This document shows, piece after piece, positions 1 through 8,762 of a DNA stretch of 64,000 nt (positions within the stretch are counted from its first letter, which is position 1; each line of letters starts with the position of its first letter). Location: positions 1 to 64,000 of the forward strand of contig NZ_JAHVHT010000002.1 of NCBI RefSeq assembly GCF_019802125.1, in the 5' to 3' direction. The notes under the pieces are model-generated. The model searched no databases. It was not told the origin of the DNA and saw only the letters and a program-made list of their open reading frames with translations. Source of the DNA: Tateyamaria omphalii (GTDB taxonomy: Bacteria > Pseudomonadota > Alphaproteobacteria > Rhodobacterales > Rhodobacteraceae). Both the position numbers and the translations under genes were made by a program.

Positions 1-280
1 CGCAGCGATACATCCAAGCCAGCATAATACTCCATTCGAATTCTCCCATGTTCACAGATGCCCTGTGATCCTATCGGGAGCTCGACCTCAGTTCAGGGTC
101 AGCCCAATTACGCATGCTTTGGGCTGCAGTCCGTCAAAAGCAGTAGTCTGGGAATAGCACGACAACCCAAAACCCTAACAAATCCTAAGTCCCCCTCTGT
201 AACCCATTGAAGTCTATGGGGGCGTGGGGTGTCCCAGCGTGGGACACCCAGGGAACGGCCCCATCCGGGGCCCATGAAAA
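1..280. other. Intergenic stretch downstream of clpB, window edge
   Basis: No convincing coding frame was found in this stretch; the short open frame near 207-428 runs antisense to the end of clpB and looks like a shadow. The only structured element is a palindrome at 227-249. Any gene to the left lies outside the window. Confidence 0.5.
227..249. terminator. Stem-loop after clpB, possible terminator
   Basis: Perfect 10-nt arms GGGTGTCCCA (227-236) and TGGGACACCC (240-249) separated by three bases, 32 nt past the clpB stop. No clear run of T follows on the clpB strand, so it could be a bidirectional transcript-end hairpin or a protein-binding palindrome. Confidence 0.4.
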
Positions 281-2896
281 TCAATGCACGACCGCATCCT
301 CGGGCCGGGGCCGATTGGTCCCCGAAACCCGGTCCCCAATCAGCAGCCCATCAGGCCCAGCCGTCACCTCCACGGTCTCTCCATCCTTGATATCCCCGGC
401 CAAAAGCATCTCCGCCAGCGGGTTCTGAAGCGCCGATTGGATCACCCTTTTCAAGGGCCGCGCCCCGAAAACCGGGTCATACCCCTCATCCGCCAGCCAG
501 GTCTTGGCCGCCTCATCCAGCGACAGATCGATTTTCCGGGCCGCCAACCTTTTGAGAAGCCGGGCCATCTGGATGTCCACGATCCCGTCCATATCCCCGC
601 GCGCCAGCCGATCAAAGATGATGGTCTCATCCAGACGGTTCAGGAATTCAGGCCGGAAATGCGCCCGCACCGCGTCCATCACATCCCGCCGCGCCTGAGA
701 CGCATCCGCCCCGTCCGGCAGCTGGCTGAGCGCCTGGGCACCCAAATTTGAGGTGAGGATAATCAGCGTCTGCTTGAAATCCACAGTCCGCCCCTGACCA
801 TCCGTCAGAACCCCATCATCCAGAACCTGAAGCAACACGTTGAACACGTCCGGATGCGCCTTCTCGACCTCATCAAACAGCACCACCTGATAGGGCCGGC
901 GCCGCACCGCTTCGGTCAGCACGCCCCCCTCATCATAGCCCACATAGCCCGGAGGTGCCCCGATCAGCCGCGCCACCGCATGCTTTTCCATGAACTCCGA
1001 CATGTCGATGCGAACCATCGCGCTGTCATCGTCAAACAGGAACTCCGCCACAGCCTTGGTCAGCTCGGTCTTGCCCACGCCGGTCGGCCCGAGAAACAGG
1101 AAAGACCCCAACGGCCGGTTCTCATCATTCAACCCCGCCCGCGCGCGGCGCACGGCATTGGCTACCGCACGCACGGCACTGTCCTGCCCAATCACCCGGT
1201 TGTGCAACTGCTCTTCCATGCGCAAGAGCTTCTCACGCTCGCCTTCCAGCATCTTGGACGTCGGAATACCGGTCCAGCGTTCAACCACGCTCGCGATCTG
1301 CTCAGGGCGCACGGCTTCTGCCACCATGGCATCCGTCTCGGCGCCCTCTGCCTCGGAAAGTTTACGCTCCAGATCCGGAATCACGCCATAGGACAGCTCA
1401 CCCGCCTTCGCGAGGTTGCCCTCGCGCTTGGCGATGTCGAGCGCCGCGCGTGCATGATCCAACTGCTCCTTGATGTCACGGGCAGAGGCCAGCTTGTCCC
1501 GCTCGCCCTGCCATTGCGCCGTCATCTCGGCGCTGCGCTCCTGCAGGTCGGCGAGATCCTTCTCCAGCGTCTCGAGACGGTCTTTCGACGCCTGATCGTC
1601 CTCAAGCCGCAGGGCTTCCACCTCGATCTGCATCTGCAGGATCTGACGGTCGAGTGCATCGAGTTCCTCAGGCTTGGAGTCCACTTCCATCCGCAACCGG
1701 CTCGCGGCCTCATCGACAAGGTCGATGGCCTTGTCGGGCAGGAAACGGTCCGTGATGTAGCGATGCGAGAGCGTAGCCGCCGTCACCAATGCAGAGTCCG
1801 ATACGCGCACGCCGTGGTGCAACTCGTACTTCTCCTTGATCCCGCGCAGGATGCTGATCGTATCCTCAACCGTCGGCTCGGCAATCATCACCGGCTGGAA
1901 ACGACGGGCGAGGGCCGCGTCCTTCTCAACATACTTGCGGTATTCATCGAGGGTCGTGGCACCCACACAGTGCAACTCACCGCGCGCCAAGGCCGGCTTG
2001 ATCAGGTTGGCCGCGTCCATCGCGCCATCCGTCTTGCCCGCACCTACAAGGGTGTGCATCTCGTCGATGAACAGGATGATCTCGCCCGCGGCTTCGGTCA
2101 CTTCGGTCAGAACCGCCTTCAGCCGCTCTTCGAACTCACCGCGATATTTCGCACCCGCGATCAGCGCGCCCATGTCCAAAGCCAGCAACCGCTTGTTGCG
2201 CAGGCTTTCGGGCACGTCACCATTCACGATGCGCAGGGCCAGACCCTCGGCAATCGCGGTCTTACCCACACCCGGCTCACCGATCAGCACCGGGTTGTTC
2301 TTGGTCCGACGGCTCAGCACCTGCATGGCGCGGCGGATTTCCTCGTCGCGGCCAATGATGGGATCGATCTTGCCCGCCTCGGCCCGCTCGGTCAGATCCA
2401 TCGCGTATTTCTTCAGCGCGTCATAGCCTTCTTCGGCACTAGCACTGTCGGCCGTGCGGCCCTTGCGGATGTCATTGATGGCAGAATTCAGAGCCTGCGG
2501 GTTCACCTTGCCCGCCTCAAGCGCATCCTTGGCACCGGATTTGACCATGCCAAGCGCCATCAACACCCGTTCGACCGGCACAAAACTGTCGCCTGCTTTC
2601 TTGGCCAGCGCCTCGGCCTCGGCCAGCACCTTGGCGGTCGCGTTGTCCAGGTAGACCTGCGCGGCATCGCCCGTCACCTTGGGCATCTTGGCCAGCGTCT
2701 GGTCCACATGGACCAACACGCGCGATGGGTCACCACCCGCACGCGTGATCAGGTTGGAGGCGAGGCCCTGCTCGTCATCCATCAACGCTTTCAGCAAGTG
2801 TTCGGGGGCAAGCCGCTGGTGGCTTTCGCGGGTTGCAATCGTTTGGGCCGCTTGGACAAAGCCGCGCGACCGCTCCGTGAACTTGGACAAGTCCAT
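281..2896 (-). CDS. clpB: ATP-dependent chaperone ClpB
   Basis: Hsp100 disaggregase of the cytoplasm, which with DnaK/DnaJ/GrpE pulls polypeptides out of aggregates. At 871 residues it has the family's full length. Visible in order: a double Clp N-domain (about 1-145), a first AAA+ module with Walker A GEPGVGKT near residue 206, a long charged coiled-coil middle domain (about 410-525, which separates ClpB from ClpA/ClpC), and a second AAA+ module with GPTGVGKT near residue 605 and the GYVGYDEGG pore loop. It starts [10 protein letters not shown] with AAAGGAG shortly upstream. It stands alone, and a heat-shock-like promoter is visible upstream (2975-3003). The C-terminal tail is slightly extended and ends PEDAVVH. 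Confidence 0.98.
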   Translation of the reverse strand: MDLSKFTERSRGFVQAAQTIATRESHQRLAPEHLLKALMDDEQGLASNLITRAGGDPSRVLVHVDQTLAKMPKVTGDAAQVYLDNATAKVLAEAEALAKKAGDSFVPVERVLMALGMVKSGAKDALEAGKVNPQALNSAINDIRKGRTADSASAEEGYDALKKYAMDLTERAEAGKIDPIIGRDEEIRRAMQVLSRRTKNNPVLIGEPGVGKTAIAEGLALRIVNGDVPESLRNKRLLALDMGALIAGAKYRGEFEERLKAVLTEVTEAAGEIILFIDEMHTLVGAGKTDGAMDAANLIKPALARGELHCVGATTLDEYRKYVEKDAALARRFQPVMIAEPTVEDTISILRGIKEKYELHHGVRVSDSALVTAATLSHRYITDRFLPDKAIDLVDEAASRLRMEVDSKPEELDALDRQILQMQIEVEALRLEDDQASKDRLETLEKDLADLQERSAEMTAQWQGERDKLASARDIKEQLDHARAALDIAKREGNLAKAGELSYGVIPDLERKLSEAEGAETDAMVAEAVRPEQIASVVERWTGIPTSKMLEGEREKLLRMEEQLHNRVIGQDSAVRAVANAVRRARAGLNDENRPLGSFLFLGPTGVGKTELTKAVAEFLFDDDSAMVRIDMSEFMEKHAVARLIGAPPGYVGYDEGGVLTEAVRRRPYQVVLFDEVEKAHPDVFNVLLQVLDDGVLTDGQGRTVDFKQTLIILTSNLGAQALSQLPDGADASQARRDVMDAVRAHFRPEFLNRLDETIIFDRLARGDMDGIVDIQMARLLKRLAARKIDLSLDEAAKTWLADEGYDPVFGARPLKRVIQSALQNPLAEMLLAGDIKDGETVEVTAGPDGLLIGDRVSGTNRPRPEDAVVH

Positions 2897-3329
2897 GGGT
2901 CATTTCTCCTTTTCAGCGCCCAGTTTAGCCCGCGCCCTCTCGGAGGCACACGGGCCATCGGGCCTATGGATCACAGATGGGTAAGAGCGGTGCGTTGCAC
3001 AAGTGCCACAGGTCGAAAATCGGCGCGATTTTCCGGGTATACGCGCGCGGTCAAATAGTCCGTCAAACTCACATATTTGCTTCACAACCATACGGACACC
3101 TCACATTTTTCAGCAAAAACGTGCCGATTCAATGGCTTACTCATCGCTGGAATATCCATACGCCGCCGTAAAGAAAAAGTTAACAAATTCAGAATCTTGA
3201 GGCAGATCAGCGCGCAACATCCCGATGCCAATGCACGGCTCCGTGAATCGCCGTGACGGTTTTTCCCCCTGAAAACCGGGAACCGGCTACCCATGTCGTA
3301 AGTTATACGAGCAGAACCACAACATGTAG
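2897..3329. other. Divergent promoter region between clpB and a small orphan gene
   Basis: 433 bases without a supported gene. The clpB-proximal part holds the clpB ribosome-binding site and a sigma-32-like promoter. The rest (about 3050-3300) is somewhat AT-richer and presumably carries the promoter of the plus-strand gene at 3330. Short frames here have no ribosome-binding site or family resemblance. Confidence 0.5.
2975..3003 (-). promoter_or_regulatory. Candidate RpoH (heat-shock) promoter of clpB
   Basis: On the minus strand, CTTGTGC (3003-2997) is followed after 14 bases by ACCCATCT (2982-2975), close to the sigma-32 consensus CTTGAA / CCCCATNT, about 80 nt before the clpB start. clpB is a classic RpoH target, so position and gene fit. 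This is a motif match only. Confidence 0.45.
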
Positions 3330-3650
3330 GTGACCAAAATGCAGACTGTTCCGTTGCAACTGAGCGATGTGATTTACAACGCCGCCACGCAGTCTTTCGA
3401 AGCTCTCGTGACCGTACACGACACGGACGGAGCACACAGCTACGCTTGCGCCATCGACGCACCCATTACCATGGAATTTGAAGACGCCGCCGCAGGGCTC
3501 GCGACGCAAGCCATGCGCCGCCACACGCACGGGCGGTCAAATGCGGCACATCTCCCCGCAGCACGCGCGCCGCGCCGCCCGAACAGACTGGCCGGTCTGC
3601 GTCGCATGACAATCGACAAGTTCGCAACGCTGCGCCCGCGCGCAGCCTGA
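3330..3650 (+). CDS. Conserved small protein of unknown function, upstream of pyrF
   Basis: A 106-residue frame that may start at GTG 3330 or, more naturally, at ATG 3339 (MQTVPLQLSD). The first 60 residues look like a small beta-rich domain. The C-terminal 45 residues are very basic (many Arg, with Pro and Ala) and may bind nucleic acid or be disordered. There is no signal peptide or membrane segment. It is followed by a strong Rho-independent terminator (3762-3793), so it is a separate unit from pyrF. I do not recognise a named family. It is supported mainly by coding-like composition and clean flanking signals. Confidence 0.6.
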   Translation: MTKMQTVPLQLSDVIYNAATQSFEALVTVHDTDGAHSYACAIDAPITMEFEDAAAGLATQAMRRHTHGRSNAAHLPAARAPRRPNRLAGLRRMTIDKFATLRPRAA

Positions 3651-3761
3651 GTTCCCTCGTTTCGTCGCTGGACCCGCATCGCGCTTTTCTGTCCCCCGCG
3701 CCATGCTCCACGACGAAACCAAGACAGAGACGGGTGCCTGCCTGCTAAGTCTCTGATACTG

Positions 3762-3793
3762 GCCCGGATGCCACGCGCATCCGGGCTTTTTTT
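3762..3793 (+). terminator. Rho-independent terminator
   Basis: Perfect 9-bp stem GCCCGGATG / CATCCGGGC with a 7-nt loop followed by seven T. It ends the transcript of the small gene at 3330-3650, 50 nt before the pyrF start. Confidence 0.9.
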
Positions 3794-3844
3794 CCGCCGA
3801 CACCTGCCCTACACCCGGCCCAGGCCAAGCGCGAGGGGCAGAAC

Positions 3845-4561
3845 ATGGCAGATGACAGGTTGATCGTGGCGATGGATGTGCCACATGCGGTGGCAGGACT
3901 GGAACTGGCCGACCGGCTCGGCGACAGCGTCAGCTTCTACAAGATCGGGCTGGGGATGCTCACGGGGGGTGGTCTGGCGCTGGCCAACGAGCTGAAACAG
4001 GAACGCGGCAAACGTATTTTCCTGGACATGAAACTGTTCGACATCGGCGCGACCGTCGAGGCTGCGGTGCGGGGCCTTGCGCAATTCGATCTGGATTTCC
4101 TGACCGTTCATGGTGATCCGCATGTGGTCCGCGCGGCCAAGGAAGGGGCGGCAGGCAGCAACCTGAAAATCCTCGCCGTCACGATCCTGACGTCGCTCGA
4201 CCGTCAGGACCTGGATGACAGCCTGATCCAAGCGGGCGACATCGGTGATCTGGTCAGTGAACGGGCCGGTCGCGCATTCGCGGCCGGGGCCGACGGCGTC
4301 ATCGCTTCCCCGCACGAGGCGGCCATGATCCGGGTGCTGCCAGAGGCGGAGAATCGGCTGATCGTGACCCCGGGTGTGCGGCCTGCCGGGTCCGATCTGG
4401 GTGATCAGAAGCGAGTCGCAACACCCGCAAATGCCATCGCCAGCGGCGTCGACCACATCGTCGTGGGGCGTCCCATCTGGAAATCTCCGAACCCAAAAGC
4501 GTGCGCCGAAGCAATTTTGGCAGAAATGCTTAGTCCGCAGGCACAATCTCCAAACCACTGA
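3845..4561 (+). CDS. pyrF: Orotidine 5'-phosphate decarboxylase
   Basis: Last step of de novo UMP synthesis: decarboxylates OMP to UMP. It has 238 residues, normal for the bacterial form. The catalytic Asp-Lys-Asp array is visible as DMKLFDIGAT (D61, K63, D66), after the substrate-binding YKIGLG (about 32-37). The phosphate-binding end of the barrel, GVRPAGSDLGDQ and the terminal IVVGRPI, is also intact. It starts at ATG with GAGGGGCAGAAC just upstream, and appears monocistronic, with a terminator before it and a structured 3' region after it. Confidence 0.97.
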   Translation: MADDRLIVAMDVPHAVAGLELADRLGDSVSFYKIGLGMLTGGGLALANELKQERGKRIFLDMKLFDIGATVEAAVRGLAQFDLDFLTVHGDPHVVRAAKEGAAGSNLKILAVTILTSLDRQDLDDSLIQAGDIGDLVSERAGRAFAAGADGVIASPHEAAMIRVLPEAENRLIVTPGVRPAGSDLGDQKRVATPANAIASGVDHIVVGRPIWKSPNPKACAEAILAEMLSPQAQSPNH

Positions 4562-4639
4562 CAACGCGCCAGTTTTTAGACTCGTCCACAGAAACTGACG
4601 CTTATGTGGATCAATAAGTTGTGCCATTTCGGCAACGGA

Positions 4640-4783
4640 CCACCGTATATTGGCCGGTCAGGAAATCCGTACTCGGAAAACTCCCGCAATGGTGGTAGTT
4701 TACCCTAGGTGATACTCCCCGACGAACCGGCTCTTCCTGAGGTTCGTCACCTCCCCCCGCTTAGCGCGGGGGGCTTTATGTAA
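4640..4783 (+). ncRNA. Candidate structured RNA or pyrF 3' UTR with terminator
   Basis: Between the convergent pyrF and NUDIX genes lie two good stem-loops in tandem: GACGAACC (4721-4728) pairing with GGTTCGTC (4741-4748), then a CCCCCCGC / GCGGGGGG hairpin (4753-4773) followed by CTTTAT. The bases between the stems read CACCTC, resembling an anti-Shine-Dalgarno segment. This could be a trans-acting sRNA, a processed pyrF 3' UTR, or just a bidirectional terminator. No clear promoter is seen, and the 5' end given is a guess. Confidence 0.35.
4753..4780 (+). terminator. Terminator hairpin after pyrF
   Basis: Eight-bp G/C stem CCCCCCGC / GCGGGGGG with loop TTAGC and a short T-rich tail, 190 nt after the pyrF stop. 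It may also stop transcription from the opposing NUDIX gene. Confidence 0.75.
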
Positions 4784-4789
4784 GGCCCC

Positions 4790-5221
4790 CTAAAACTCGG
4801 CAGACCGTACGCCAGCTAGGTAGTCACGCAAGCGCGGCTTGAACAATGGCACGACCATCTCGTGGTCCAGAAAGGTCTGCACGTCCATCAGCTCCCACGC
4901 TTGTCCCTCATCCCCCAGCACGATGTCACGTGCGGTTTCTTCGGGCACATGCGCTGCGAAAAACCAAGTGATTTTGCCGCTGGTGGCGGCATAGTCACGG
5001 CCCCAGCGCACGAGCCCGGGATCGAGCGTCAGGTTCAATTCTTCCCGTGTCTCGCGCAGGGCACATTGCAGCGGCGTCTCGCCATTTTCCCATCCGCCAC
5101 CAGGCAAATCCCAGTAGTTCGGCCATTTGATATTCGGATCGTCATCCCGCAGCATGGTCGCAAGGCGGTCGCCGACAAACAGGGCCAGCTTCGCTCCGGT
5201 GATCCGTCTGCCCATGTTCAA
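4790..5221 (-). CDS. NUDIX hydrolase
   Basis: 143-residue NUDIX enzyme, expected to hydrolyse a nucleoside diphosphate linked to another group; the substrate cannot be read from sequence. The NUDIX box spans about residues 42-64 (G42, E48, R56-E57, E60-E61), with Asn where the consensus has the last Gly. The N-terminal strand KLALFVGDRLATMLRDD and the YWDLPGGGWE entry are typical of MutT/ADP-ribose-type members. It is divergent from dinB, 48 nt away. A dinB-side association might suggest nucleotide sanitation, but that is inference. Confidence 0.9.
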   Translation of the reverse strand: MNMGRRITGAKLALFVGDRLATMLRDDDPNIKWPNYWDLPGGGWENGETPLQCALRETREELNLTLDPGLVRWGRDYAATSGKITWFFAAHVPEETARDIVLGDEGQAWELMDVQTFLDHEMVVPLFKPRLRDYLAGVRSAEF

Positions 5222-5269
5222 TCCTTTGTCGATTTGCTACATCGACAGGACTAGCCACAAAGCCACCCC

Positions 5270-6523
5270 ATGCCCAGCCTATGCCGTGATTGCCTGACCA
5301 CCTTTGCAGCGGGAAACCGCTGCCCGTCCTGCAATGCGCCGCGCGTGGTCAGCCATCCCGAGCTGTTCGATCTGTCGATCGCGCATATGGACTGCGATGC
5401 GTTCTACGCCTCGGTGGAAAAGCGGGATGATCCAAGCCTTGAGGGCAAGCCAGTGATCATCGGCGGCGGGCGACGCGGCGTGGTGTCCACGGCCTGCTAC
5501 GTGGCCCGCATCCGCGGCGTGCGGTCGGCCATGCCAATGTTCCAGGCGCTCAAGCTCTGCCCCGACGCCGTGGTGATCAAGCCGCGCATGGACGCCTATG
5601 TCGAAGCCTCCCGCGCGATCCGCGTCATGATGGAGGAGCTGACCCCCGCCATTGAACCCCTGTCGCTGGATGAGGCGTTCCTTGATCTCACCGGCACCGC
5701 CCGCCTGCATGGCGCACCCCCGGCGGTGATGCTGGCGCGGCTGGTCAAACGGATGCGGGACGAGTTGGGCCTGACCGGTTCCATCGGCCTCTCGCACAAC
5801 AAGTTCCTGGCCAAGGTCGCTTCCGACCTCGAAAAACCGCACGGATTTTCGATCATCGGCGCGGCCGAGACGACCGACTTCCTCCGCAACAAACCCGTGC
5901 GCCTGATCTGGGGCATCGGCCCCGCCGCCCAGCAGTCGCTGGAGAAGGCAGGGATCCGCACCTTCGCCGACCTTCTGCGATGGGAGCAGACCGACCTCGT
6001 GGCCCGCTTCGGATCAATGGGCGACCGGCTGTGGAACCTTGCACGGGGCAAGGACGCCCGGCGCGTGACCCGCAACGCGCCCATGAAATCCATCAGCAAC
6101 GAAACCACCTTTGGCGAGGATACGAACGATCCCGACATCCTCGACGGTCACCTCTGGCGTATGGCGGACAAGGTGGCGAGCCGGGCAAAAGCCAAGGGGA
6201 TCGCAGGCCGCGTCGTGACGCTCAAACTGAAACGTCACGACCATTCGTCCCTGACCCGCCGCGTGTCCCTGCGCGACCCCGCGCAACTGGCCGACACGAT
6301 CTACCGCACGGCACGCGGGTTGTTCGATCAGGTGGGGGATGAGGGGCCGTACCGCCTCCTCGGCTGCGGGATCTCCGACCTTGTGGATGCGGACAGCGTA
6401 CAGGCTTCCGGTGACCTGCTCGATCCCGGCGCACGGCAAAGGGGCGAGGCCGAGCGCGCCGCCGATGCCATCCGGGACCGCTTCGGGCAGGATGCAATTG
6501 TGAAAGGGCGCGCCCTGCGCTGA
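5270..6523 (+). CDS. dinB: DNA polymerase IV (Y-family) with an N-terminal zinc-finger-like extension
   Basis: Error-prone translesion polymerase of 417 residues. Catalytic acidic residues are visible in AHMDCDAFYASVE (D41, D43) and SLDEAFLDLTG (about 138-148). Palm and fingers, helix-hairpin-helix thumb and the C-terminal little finger (KLKRHDHSSLTRR) all follow. The first 25 residues add a CxxC-x9-CxxC cluster (C5, C8, C18, C21) not present in E. coli DinB, likely a small zinc ribbon. No beta-clamp motif of the QLxLF kind is obvious at the C-terminus, which ends IVKGRALR. I saw no convincing LexA box upstream. Confidence 0.95.
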   Translation: MPSLCRDCLTTFAAGNRCPSCNAPRVVSHPELFDLSIAHMDCDAFYASVEKRDDPSLEGKPVIIGGGRRGVVSTACYVARIRGVRSAMPMFQALKLCPDAVVIKPRMDAYVEASRAIRVMMEELTPAIEPLSLDEAFLDLTGTARLHGAPPAVMLARLVKRMRDELGLTGSIGLSHNKFLAKVASDLEKPHGFSIIGAAETTDFLRNKPVRLIWGIGPAAQQSLEKAGIRTFADLLRWEQTDLVARFGSMGDRLWNLARGKDARRVTRNAPMKSISNETTFGEDTNDPDILDGHLWRMADKVASRAKAKGIAGRVVTLKLKRHDHSSLTRRVSLRDPAQLADTIYRTARGLFDQVGDEGPYRLLGCGISDLVDADSVQASGDLLDPGARQRGEAERAADAIRDRFGQDAIVKGRALR

Positions 6524-6526
6524 GTG

Positions 6527-7387
6527 CTACTCAGCAGCCAGCGGCATCCGGCTCTGACCAACTGTCGACAGCTCGGACACAACCGTGCGTAGTCGGTCCC
6601 GCACATCATCGAAATCCGCGTTCGGCGTCACCGTGCGTTCGTTCATGTAGAGGGAGCGATCAATCTCCACCTGCACCGCATGCTGGTGGCGGGACGGACG
6701 ACCATAGGCCTGCGTAATATAGGCCCCTGCAAAAGGCGCATTGCGTGCAACCGTAAAGCCGGCCGCGGCAAAGGCCGCCTCGACCATGTCCACGATCTCG
6801 GCCCCGGCAGCGGCACCGAACCGGTCCCCCAGAACCACATCGGGCCGTTTGCGTGCGCCCTGTGCAATGCCGTCCATCGCTTCATGCGGCATAGAATGGC
6901 AATCAATCAGAACGGTCAGCCCATGATGCTGATGCGCCCCATCCAGCAGCTTTTGCAGAATGGCGTGATAAGGCCGCCAATAAAGATCAATGCGCCGCTC
7001 GGCCTCGCGCATCGGCAGCTTCCCGCGATAGATCACCCGGCCATTCGCGACCACACGGGGGATCACGCCCAGACCGCTTGCAATGCGGGGATTGTGCCCT
7101 TGGCGGCGGACCCCTTCGATCAGGGCGGGGTCAAGCTCATCCGCGCTGCGGTTCAGATCGACAAAGGCCCGGGGCGCGCCGGCCTTGAGCAAGGGGGCGC
7201 CGTATTGCGGTGCCATGTCAAAGAGCTTGTCGACAAACGCGTCCTCGGACGAGCGGATCGTCTTTTCATCGAGCATGGTCCGACGCAGGAAACTCCACGG
7301 GTAGTCGCGACCCGAATGGGGCGATGCAAACACGACGCACGACGTGCGGCGCTCCGGGTGCAGAACTTCGTATGCGACCTTTGGCAT
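6527..7387 (-). CDS. N-formylglutamate amidohydrolase family protein
   Basis: 286 residues from ATG 7387, chosen because GAGGAGGGG lies just upstream; an in-frame extension to 7411 has no such signal. Family signatures are visible: SPHSGRDYP near the N-terminus, DLNRSADELDP, DCHSMP and a C-terminal VQVEIDRSLYMNE. The fold is a zinc-dependent hydrolase related to HutG, which releases formate from N-formylglutamate in histidine degradation. No other hut genes are near, so the true N-acyl amino acid substrate is open. It is convergent with dinB, only 3 nt apart. Confidence 0.88.
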   Translation of the reverse strand: MPKVAYEVLHPERRTSCVVFASPHSGRDYPWSFLRRTMLDEKTIRSSEDAFVDKLFDMAPQYGAPLLKAGAPRAFVDLNRSADELDPALIEGVRRQGHNPRIASGLGVIPRVVANGRVIYRGKLPMREAERRIDLYWRPYHAILQKLLDGAHQHHGLTVLIDCHSMPHEAMDGIAQGARKRPDVVLGDRFGAAAGAEIVDMVEAAFAAAGFTVARNAPFAGAYITQAYGRPSRHQHAVQVEIDRSLYMNERTVTPNADFDDVRDRLRTVVSELSTVGQSRMPLAAE

Positions 7388-7536
7388 GGCCCCTCCTCTG
7401 GCGTCCAACATAGCCCGAGAAGTGGGAAAGCCAAAAGCCCTTGATCCTCTGATCGACTCCTTTTATACGCCCCCTCACCCGGCGCGGATTCCCGCGCCCA
7501 CAGGTCTGTGGGCAGGCAATTCGGGACGGTCAGAGT

Positions 7537-7611
7537 GGGCGATTAGCTCAGCGGTAGAGCACTTCGTTGACATCGAAGGGGTCACAAGTTCGATCCTTGT
7601 ATCGCCCACCA
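7537..7611 (+). tRNA. tRNA-Val(GAC)
   Basis: Full cloverleaf. Acceptor arms GGGCGAT (7537-7543) and ATCGCCC (7601-7607), discriminator A and encoded CCA. The D-arm is AGCTCAGCGGTAGAGC. The anticodon stem CTTCG/CGAAG encloses loop TTGACAT, giving anticodon GAC. T-arm GTTCGATCC is intact. Confidence 0.97.
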
Positions 7612-7717
7612 TCCATTTCGCCAACCGGGGCAACCCGCACGGCATCTACACCAGCGCAGATGCGCTAAACTGCAACCCGGCGCTGCTTCGCGCCATGAAA
7701 CATGAGGAAGAAGCGCC

Positions 7718-7843
7718 ATGAAGGTTCGCAACTCGCTCCGTTCGCTCAAGAACCGGCACCGTGATTGCCGCGTCGTGCGCCGCAAGGGCCGCGTGTACGT
7801 CATCAACAAGACGCAGCGCCGGTTTAAAGCCCGCCAAGGCTAA
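7718..7843 (+). CDS. rpmJ: 50S ribosomal protein L36 (bL36), zinc-free type
   Basis: 41 residues starting [14 protein letters not shown] and ending [11 protein letters not shown], the usual length of the variant lacking the Zn-binding Cys3His set (only C17 is present). It binds 23S rRNA late in large-subunit assembly. GAGGAAGAAGCGCC precedes the ATG. It stands alone between tRNA-Val and a Rho-independent terminator, as usual in Rhodobacterales, away from the spc operon. Confidence 0.97.
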   Translation: MKVRNSLRSLKNRHRDCRVVRRKGRVYVINKTQRRFKARQG

Positions 7844-7863
7844 GGTCACAGCGATACAGATTG

Positions 7864-7894
7864 AAAAAGCCGCTCCATCCGGGGCGGCTTTTTT
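7864..7894 (+). terminator. Rho-independent terminator of rpmJ
   Basis: AAAAGCCGC and GCGGCTTTT arms around TCCATCCGG, followed by more T, beginning 21 nt after the rpmJ stop. Confidence 0.92.
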
Positions 7895-7958
7895 CGTTGG
7901 AGCGGTCGCGTTGCACCGCCACCCTCGGCAGCTTGAACACCAATGCAAAACCTGAGGC

Positions 7959-8092
7959 GTGCATTGCCAGACCGCGGGGTGGCGATCCAAGGCCAGTTCG
8001 ATTCACTTTATGTCAGCCAAGCACATCTTCGCTCAGAAGGACGCGCCCAGACCAATCAAATCGCCAGCCCGGGGGGCGGTCTGGCAATGCAC
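7959..8092. repeat. Long imperfect inverted repeat in the rpmJ downstream region
   Basis: Perfect 17-nt arms GTGCATTGCCAGACCGC (7959-7975) and its complement (8076-8092), extended inward by near-complementary GGGTGGCGAT / ATCGCCAGCCC, enclose roughly 80 nt. No frame spans it and no transposase is near. It could be a miniature element, a large RNA hairpin, or the remains of an insertion. Confidence 0.6.
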
Positions 8093-8122
8093 GGCGCCTT
8101 CGGCTTGATTCCGTGCAGGCAC

Positions 8123-8542
8123 TTAAAACCCAGCACCCTTCGCGGTCCACGCCGCCATCTCGTCATCCGCAATCGTCAATGACACCCGCCAACGCCCCGC
8201 AGTCTTGCGCAGGATATAGACATGCTCCCAAGCAGCGATGACCTCGCCATCCTTTCCAAGCATCCGATACGCCATGCGCGCCTGTGCGACGTCCGGGAAG
8301 AGCGTTTCGACTGCCAGCAGCTCGCCTTTCGGCTCCACGACGCCTTGCTTGCGATAGAACTCCATCAGGCCGACGCAGTGATCACGGAAGGCGCCGCGCT
8401 CCATCGCAAAGTTCCCGGTGGGCGACGGAAAAAGGCCGACCTCATCCCACAACTCTGACAAAGCGTCGGCATCCTCCCGATCAAACGCGCCGACATAGTC
8501 GCCAAAGAACGCCGCGATCTCTGCCTGAACATCCGCGCTCAA
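8123..8542 (-). CDS. NTF2-like (SnoaL/DUF4440-type) protein
   Basis: 139-residue single-domain protein with the cone-shaped NTF2-like pattern: a helical start (EIAAFFGDYVGAFDREDADALSELW), a PSPTGNFAMERGAFRDHC helix and strands ending WEHVYILRKTAGRWRVSLTIADDE. This fold serves as small enzymes or binding proteins; no catalytic set is obvious, so the role is unknown. Its ATG overlaps the stop of the ParD-like gene by 4 nt (ATGA), so the two are translated together. Confidence 0.75.
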   Translation of the reverse strand: MSADVQAEIAAFFGDYVGAFDREDADALSELWDEVGLFPSPTGNFAMERGAFRDHCVGLMEFYRKQGVVEPKGELLAVETLFPDVAQARMAYRMLGKDGEVIAAWEHVYILRKTAGRWRVSLTIADDEMAAWTAKGAGF

Positions 8543-8745
8543 GAGGCAACATCCACGTCAGGCTGCGCGTCAGCCTGTGCGAGCTGCATCTTCACAATGT
8601 CGGTAAAGGCCATCGTCGGGTTTGCTTCGGCCAGCATACCGATCTTCATCCAGAACTCCGCCTGCGCGTTGATGGACCGGCACATGACCGAACTGGCGCG
8701 CCGGATCTCCTCGTGCAGCCCTTCATCAATCTTGACCAGTCCCAT
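8539..8745 (-). CDS. ParD-like antitoxin-family protein
   Basis: 68 residues (MGLVKIDEGLHEEIRRASSV...). The N-terminal strand-helix pattern VKIDEGLHEEIRRASSVMCRSINAQAEFWMKIG matches the ribbon-helix-helix-like ParD_like family. Usual ParD partners (ParE/RelE toxin) are absent; the coupled downstream gene is an NTF2-like protein instead. AAAGGA lies at the right distance from the ATG, and a symmetric AT-rich palindrome covers its promoter, suggesting autorepression. ATG and ParD-like assignment are sound; a toxin-antitoxin role is not shown. Confidence 0.75.
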   Translation of the reverse strand: MGLVKIDEGLHEEIRRASSVMCRSINAQAEFWMKIGMLAEANPTMAFTDIVKMQLAQADAQPDVDVAS

Positions 8746-8762
8746 GTCGTGATCCTTTCGAT

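Noticed and set aside
854-3058. Very long open frame (734 codons) antisense to clpB
   Set aside because: Typical shadow ORF in high-GC DNA; no ribosome-binding site, odd composition rich in His/Arg, and clpB is certain.
5190-5240. Possible LexA box (GTTC-N7-GTTC) before dinB
   Set aside because: The only candidate reads GTTC-N7-TGTC, with two mismatches in the second half; too weak to call.
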